Shown here: positions 41,232-43,390 of the stretch, piece by piece
Layout of the letters: each line of letters begins with the position of its first letter
Position numbering within the stretch: the first letter of the stretch is position 1
DNA from: Anaerolineales bacterium
GTDB lineage: Bacteria; Chloroflexota; Anaerolineae; Anaerolineales; E44-bin32
Reading direction: 5' to 3'
Length of the DNA: 43,390 bases
NCBI GenBank assembly: GCA_037382465.1
Contig: JARRPX010000052.1
Location: 1 to 43,390 of the forward strand
The notes under the pieces: generated by a model
What the model was told of the DNA's origin: nothing
Seen by the model: only the letters and a program-made list of their open reading frames with translations
The model's database searches: none
Translations under genes and position numbers: made by a program

Positions 41232-42518
41232 ATGCCGAAAGATACATTGACCATCACCGACAATCGAACGGGTAAGAATTATGAGTTACCCATCAATCAC
41301 GAAACCATACGCGCCATGGACTTGCGCCAAATCAAGGTCAATGAGGACGATTTCGGTATGATGAGCTACGACCCGGCGTTTACCAACACCGCCTCTGCGA
41401 AGAGTGCGATTACGTTCATCGACGGCGCCAGGGGTATTCTGCGCTACCGCGGCTACCCGATCGAGCAACTCGCCGAGCAAAGCACGTATTTGGAAGTTGC
41501 CTATCTCCTCCTGAACGGCGAACTACCCACGCAAGAACAGCTTGATGCCTGGATCTATGAAGTGACTCACCGGACCTTCATCCACGAGAATCTCAGGCGG
41601 CTGATCCAATCCTTCTGCAACAATGCGCATCCGATGCACATGTTCATCAGCACGTTGGCGGCAATGTCCTCCTATTATCCCGATGCCAAACAGGTGGACG
41701 ACCCCGAAGTGCGTCACCATCAAATCCGGCGCATCGTCGCCAAGGTTCCCACGATCATCGCCTACTCCTACCGCCACTTGCAGGGTCTTCCCATCGTGAT
41801 GCCGGACAACGATCTTTCCTACACCGGCAACTTTCTCAACATGCTCTTCAAGATGACCGAGACCAAATACAAACCCAACCCCATCTTCGAGCGCGCCCTG
41901 GACGTGCTCTTCATCCTCCACGCCGACCACGAGCAAAACTGCAGCGCCAGCGTGATGCGCGCCATCGGATCGGGGAAAGCCGATCCCTTCTGCGCCATGA
42001 CGGGCGCCGCAGCATCGCTTTCCGGTCCGCTTCACGGCGGCGCAAATGAAGCCGTACTGCGCATGCTCAAAGAAATCGGCACGGTGGAAAGCGTGCCCGA
42101 ATATATCCAGCACGTCAAAAATGGGGAGTTCCGTTTGATGGGATTCGGGCATCGCGTTTATAAAAACTACGATCCTCGGGCCGTCATCATCAAGAAAATC
42201 GCCGATCAGGTGTTCAAGGTGACCGGACGCAATCCCCTGCTCGACATCGCTCTCGAGCTCGAACGTGTCGCCCTGGAAGACGAATACTTCGTCTCGCGCA
42301 AGCTGTATCCCAACGTCGATTTTTATTCCGGGATCATCTACCAGGCGATGGGGCTGCCGATCGATATGTATACCGTGCTGTTCGCCATGGGCCGCACCGT
42401 CGGTTGGCTGACGCAATGGCAGGAGATGCTCGGCGATCCCGAGCAGCGTATCACCCGACCGCGGCAGGTGTATATCGGCGCCGAAAAGCGGGATTACGTC
42501 CCCATCGAAAAACGCTGA
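41232..42518 (+). CDS. gltA: Citrate synthase (type II, GltA)
   Basis: This 428-residue enzyme condenses acetyl-CoA and oxaloacetate to citrate. The catalytic triad is in place: His268 in GPLHGGANE, His307 in GFGHRVYK and Asp363 in VDFYSGIIY. The N-terminal domain has the small beta part and FIDGARGILRYRGYPIEQLAE typical of the Gram-negative hexameric type, so NADH sensitivity is possible. AAAGGAG sits 6 bp before the ATG. It is divergent from fur with 204 bp between, which hold the fur promoter. A TACAAT at 41144-41149 may be its -10 box; the matching -35 (AAGACA or AGACAT) is poor. Confidence 0.97.
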   Translation: MPKDTLTITDNRTGKNYELPINHETIRAMDLRQIKVNEDDFGMMSYDPAFTNTASAKSAITFIDGARGILRYRGYPIEQLAEQSTYLEVAYLLLNGELPTQEQLDAWIYEVTHRTFIHENLRRLIQSFCNNAHPMHMFISTLAAMSSYYPDAKQVDDPEVRHHQIRRIVAKVPTIIAYSYRHLQGLPIVMPDNDLSYTGNFLNMLFKMTETKYKPNPIFERALDVLFILHADHEQNCSASVMRAIGSGKADPFCAMTGAAASLSGPLHGGANEAVLRMLKEIGTVESVPEYIQHVKNGEFRLMGFGHRVYKNYDPRAVIIKKIADQVFKVTGRNPLLDIALELERVALEDEYFVSRKLYPNVDFYSGIIYQAMGLPIDMYTVLFAMGRTVGWLTQWQEMLGDPEQRITRPRQVYIGAEKRDYVPIEKR

Positions 42519-42610
42519 AGCGCAGCCCGAATTATCCCACCAAACTGAATTCAGCTTCTCCGGGAGTTTCTACCTGCGTATTTTGGATTGAAGCAGGCTT
42601 AAAGTACTCT

Positions 42611-42640
42611 TTGACAGCCCCCCTGCGTCCCGTGTATTAT
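42611..42640 (+). promoter_or_regulatory. Sigma70-type promoter
   Basis: Perfect TTGACA (42611-42616), an 18-bp spacer and TATTAT (42635-42640). It lies 50 bp upstream of the methyltransferase-like gene at 42690, so the leader would be about 45 nt. Confidence 0.75.
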
Positions 42641-42689
42641 CTGATGCAGAAGCGCTTGGTTGCCAGCAATCTAAGTATCTAACGAGCAG

Positions 42690-43253
42690 ATGACATCCAT
42701 CTTCCTGGGCTGCATCGCGTTTGCATTCATTGCCGTATACGATTGGGCGTTGATGCACAAAATCACATGGCTCAAGCCGCTTTTCTTGTTGAGCGGGGGC
42801 ATATTTTTCATCGGACTTCTGGGCGTGTTGTCCACACCGTCCGCGGCCGAGTTCGCAGGCTGGGTGCGTGTGCCGGCCTGGATCGGCCTGGTTATTTTCG
42901 TGTCGCTGATACTGTATTCCGTCCTCATCGAAATTCCGCTCAAGACACCGCGCAATCATCCTGCCGATCACCCCTATCTCGTCGACACCGGAACCTACGC
43001 ACTCAGCCGGCACCCCGGCGTCTTATGGTTCGCCGGCGCCGCGGTGTGTATGCTATTGCTCCACCCTTCCCGGTTTACGCTCAGCGCAGCCATCGCCTGG
43101 ACGCTCATGGATGTTGCACTCGTCTGGGCGGAGGATCGATTCTTCTTTATAAAGACAATACCCGGAGATGAAAAATACAAGATGTCTGTACCTTTTTTAT
43201 TTCCGAATCTAAGGAGTATTCGGAGTTGTATAAAGACTATGATGCAAGATTGA
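42690..43253 (+). CDS. Isoprenylcysteine methyltransferase (ICMT/PEMT)-like membrane protein
   Basis: The 187-residue protein has five hydrophobic segments and the family-defining run VDTGTYALSRHPGVLWF near residue 100, followed by a helix and VWAEDRFFFIKTIPGDEKYK. These match the conserved SAM-binding end of the isoprenylcysteine O-methyltransferase / phospholipid methyltransferase group: GxYxxxRHP and EExxLxxxFGxxYxxY (here with Asp in place of one Glu and a KY end). Bacterial members methylate membrane-bound small molecules; the substrate is unknown. GAGCAG before the ATG is a weak ribosome site, but a consensus promoter lies just upstream. Confidence 0.82.
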   Translation: MTSIFLGCIAFAFIAVYDWALMHKITWLKPLFLLSGGIFFIGLLGVLSTPSAAEFAGWVRVPAWIGLVIFVSLILYSVLIEIPLKTPRNHPADHPYLVDTGTYALSRHPGVLWFAGAAVCMLLLHPSRFTLSAAIAWTLMDVALVWAEDRFFFIKTIPGDEKYKMSVPFLFPNLRSIRSCIKTMMQD

Positions 43254-43310
43254 ACACCATATTTTTGGAACTTATTATCCGGTAACTACATTTATGGAGG
43301 AGGTCATTCA

Positions 43311-43390
43311 ATGATCACCGCGAAAGAACTGCTGAAGCAAGGTCGACATGATGAGATTTGGAGTAGATACTGTGGATTTTTTGATCTGCG
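43311..43390 (+). CDS. Start of a probable GH3-family protein (runs off the window)
   Basis: The ATG at 43311 follows GGAGGAGG by 7 bp and opens MITAKELLKQGRHDEIWSRY, then CGFFDL before the window ends. The pattern KxGRxxExWxxYCGFxDL is the one I know from the N-terminus of bacterial proteins annotated as GH3 auxin-responsive-promoter family (acyl-acid-amido synthetase-like adenylating enzymes). With only 26 codons visible the assignment is tentative. No terminator separates it from the methyltransferase-like gene 57 bp upstream. Confidence 0.5.
   Translation, partial: MITAKELLKQGRHDEIWSRYCGFFDL

Noticed and set aside
1-43390. Defence, phage or mobile-element island
   Set aside because: No transposase, integrase, restriction, toxin-antitoxin or CRISPR feature was found; composition looks even across the window.

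Overview
The window reads as a chromosomal segment of a Chloroflexota bacterium, most like an uncultured member of the Anaerolineae. This rests on gene content and style, not on a marker gene. There are many lipoproteins with NBR1-type Ig-like, PA14 and cadherin-like domains, a periplasmic-propeller sensor kinase, a DNA base composition somewhat above 50% GC by eye, and frequent GTG starts behind strong Shine-Dalgarno sequences. No rRNA, tRNA, CRISPR array, transposase or phage gene was seen.

Layout. 1-0.3 kb: two convergent fragments of a major-facilitator transporter meet at about position 110, which is either a rearrangement or an assembly join. 0.4-6.8 kb (minus strand): a SIMPL-domain lipoprotein, a second small lipoprotein with a possible 21-codon leader ORF, and a two-component pair (NarL/LuxR response regulator plus a 1221-residue propeller sensor kinase). 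7.2-12.5 kb (plus): an unknown 135-residue protein coupled to a large surface lipoprotein, then a structured leader candidate and a WD40/FGE-fold lipoprotein. 12.5-16.8 kb (minus): a YegP-like protein, a cold shock protein, a membrane-anchored alpha/beta hydrolase, and a membrane spermidine-synthase-like protein that seems to lack an internal block. 17.0-22.1 kb: a tightly coupled three-gene operon of unknown membrane proteins. 22.5-30.4 kb: small lipoproteins and accessory genes, among them a GyrI-like effector-binding protein behind a clear sigma70-type promoter with an overlapping GAAC-N4-GTTC dyad, a zinc-ribbon protein of unknown function, a RibD-type reductase, an NBR1-domain lipoprotein and a bacterioferritin. 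30.7-35.6 kb: an ATP-cone/P-loop kinase fusion, an RNA 3'-phosphate cyclase lacking a conserved block, a TerB-like protein and a second NarL-type kinase.

35.8-41.1 kb holds the most coherent module. A Fur-family regulator, its promoter covered by two GCAA-N4-TTGC dyads, leads a run of genes for a cobalt/nickel ECF importer (CbiM-PDGLE, CbiQ, CbiO). A TlpA-like thioredoxin and an Lgt-like membrane protein that lacks the catalytic His and Arg motifs follow, and a DtxR/MntR-family regulator closes the block. The dyads resemble the Nur (nickel-responsive Fur) box of Streptomyces, so nickel-responsive control of a nickel importer is the best reading. 41.2-43.4 kb: citrate synthase, an isoprenylcysteine-methyltransferase-like membrane protein, and the start of a probable GH3-family protein that runs off the window.

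Across the window three genes (the MFS transporter, the spermidine-synthase-like gene and rtcA) look internally rearranged or shortened while flanking sequence is intact. This should be checked against reads before any biological meaning is drawn.
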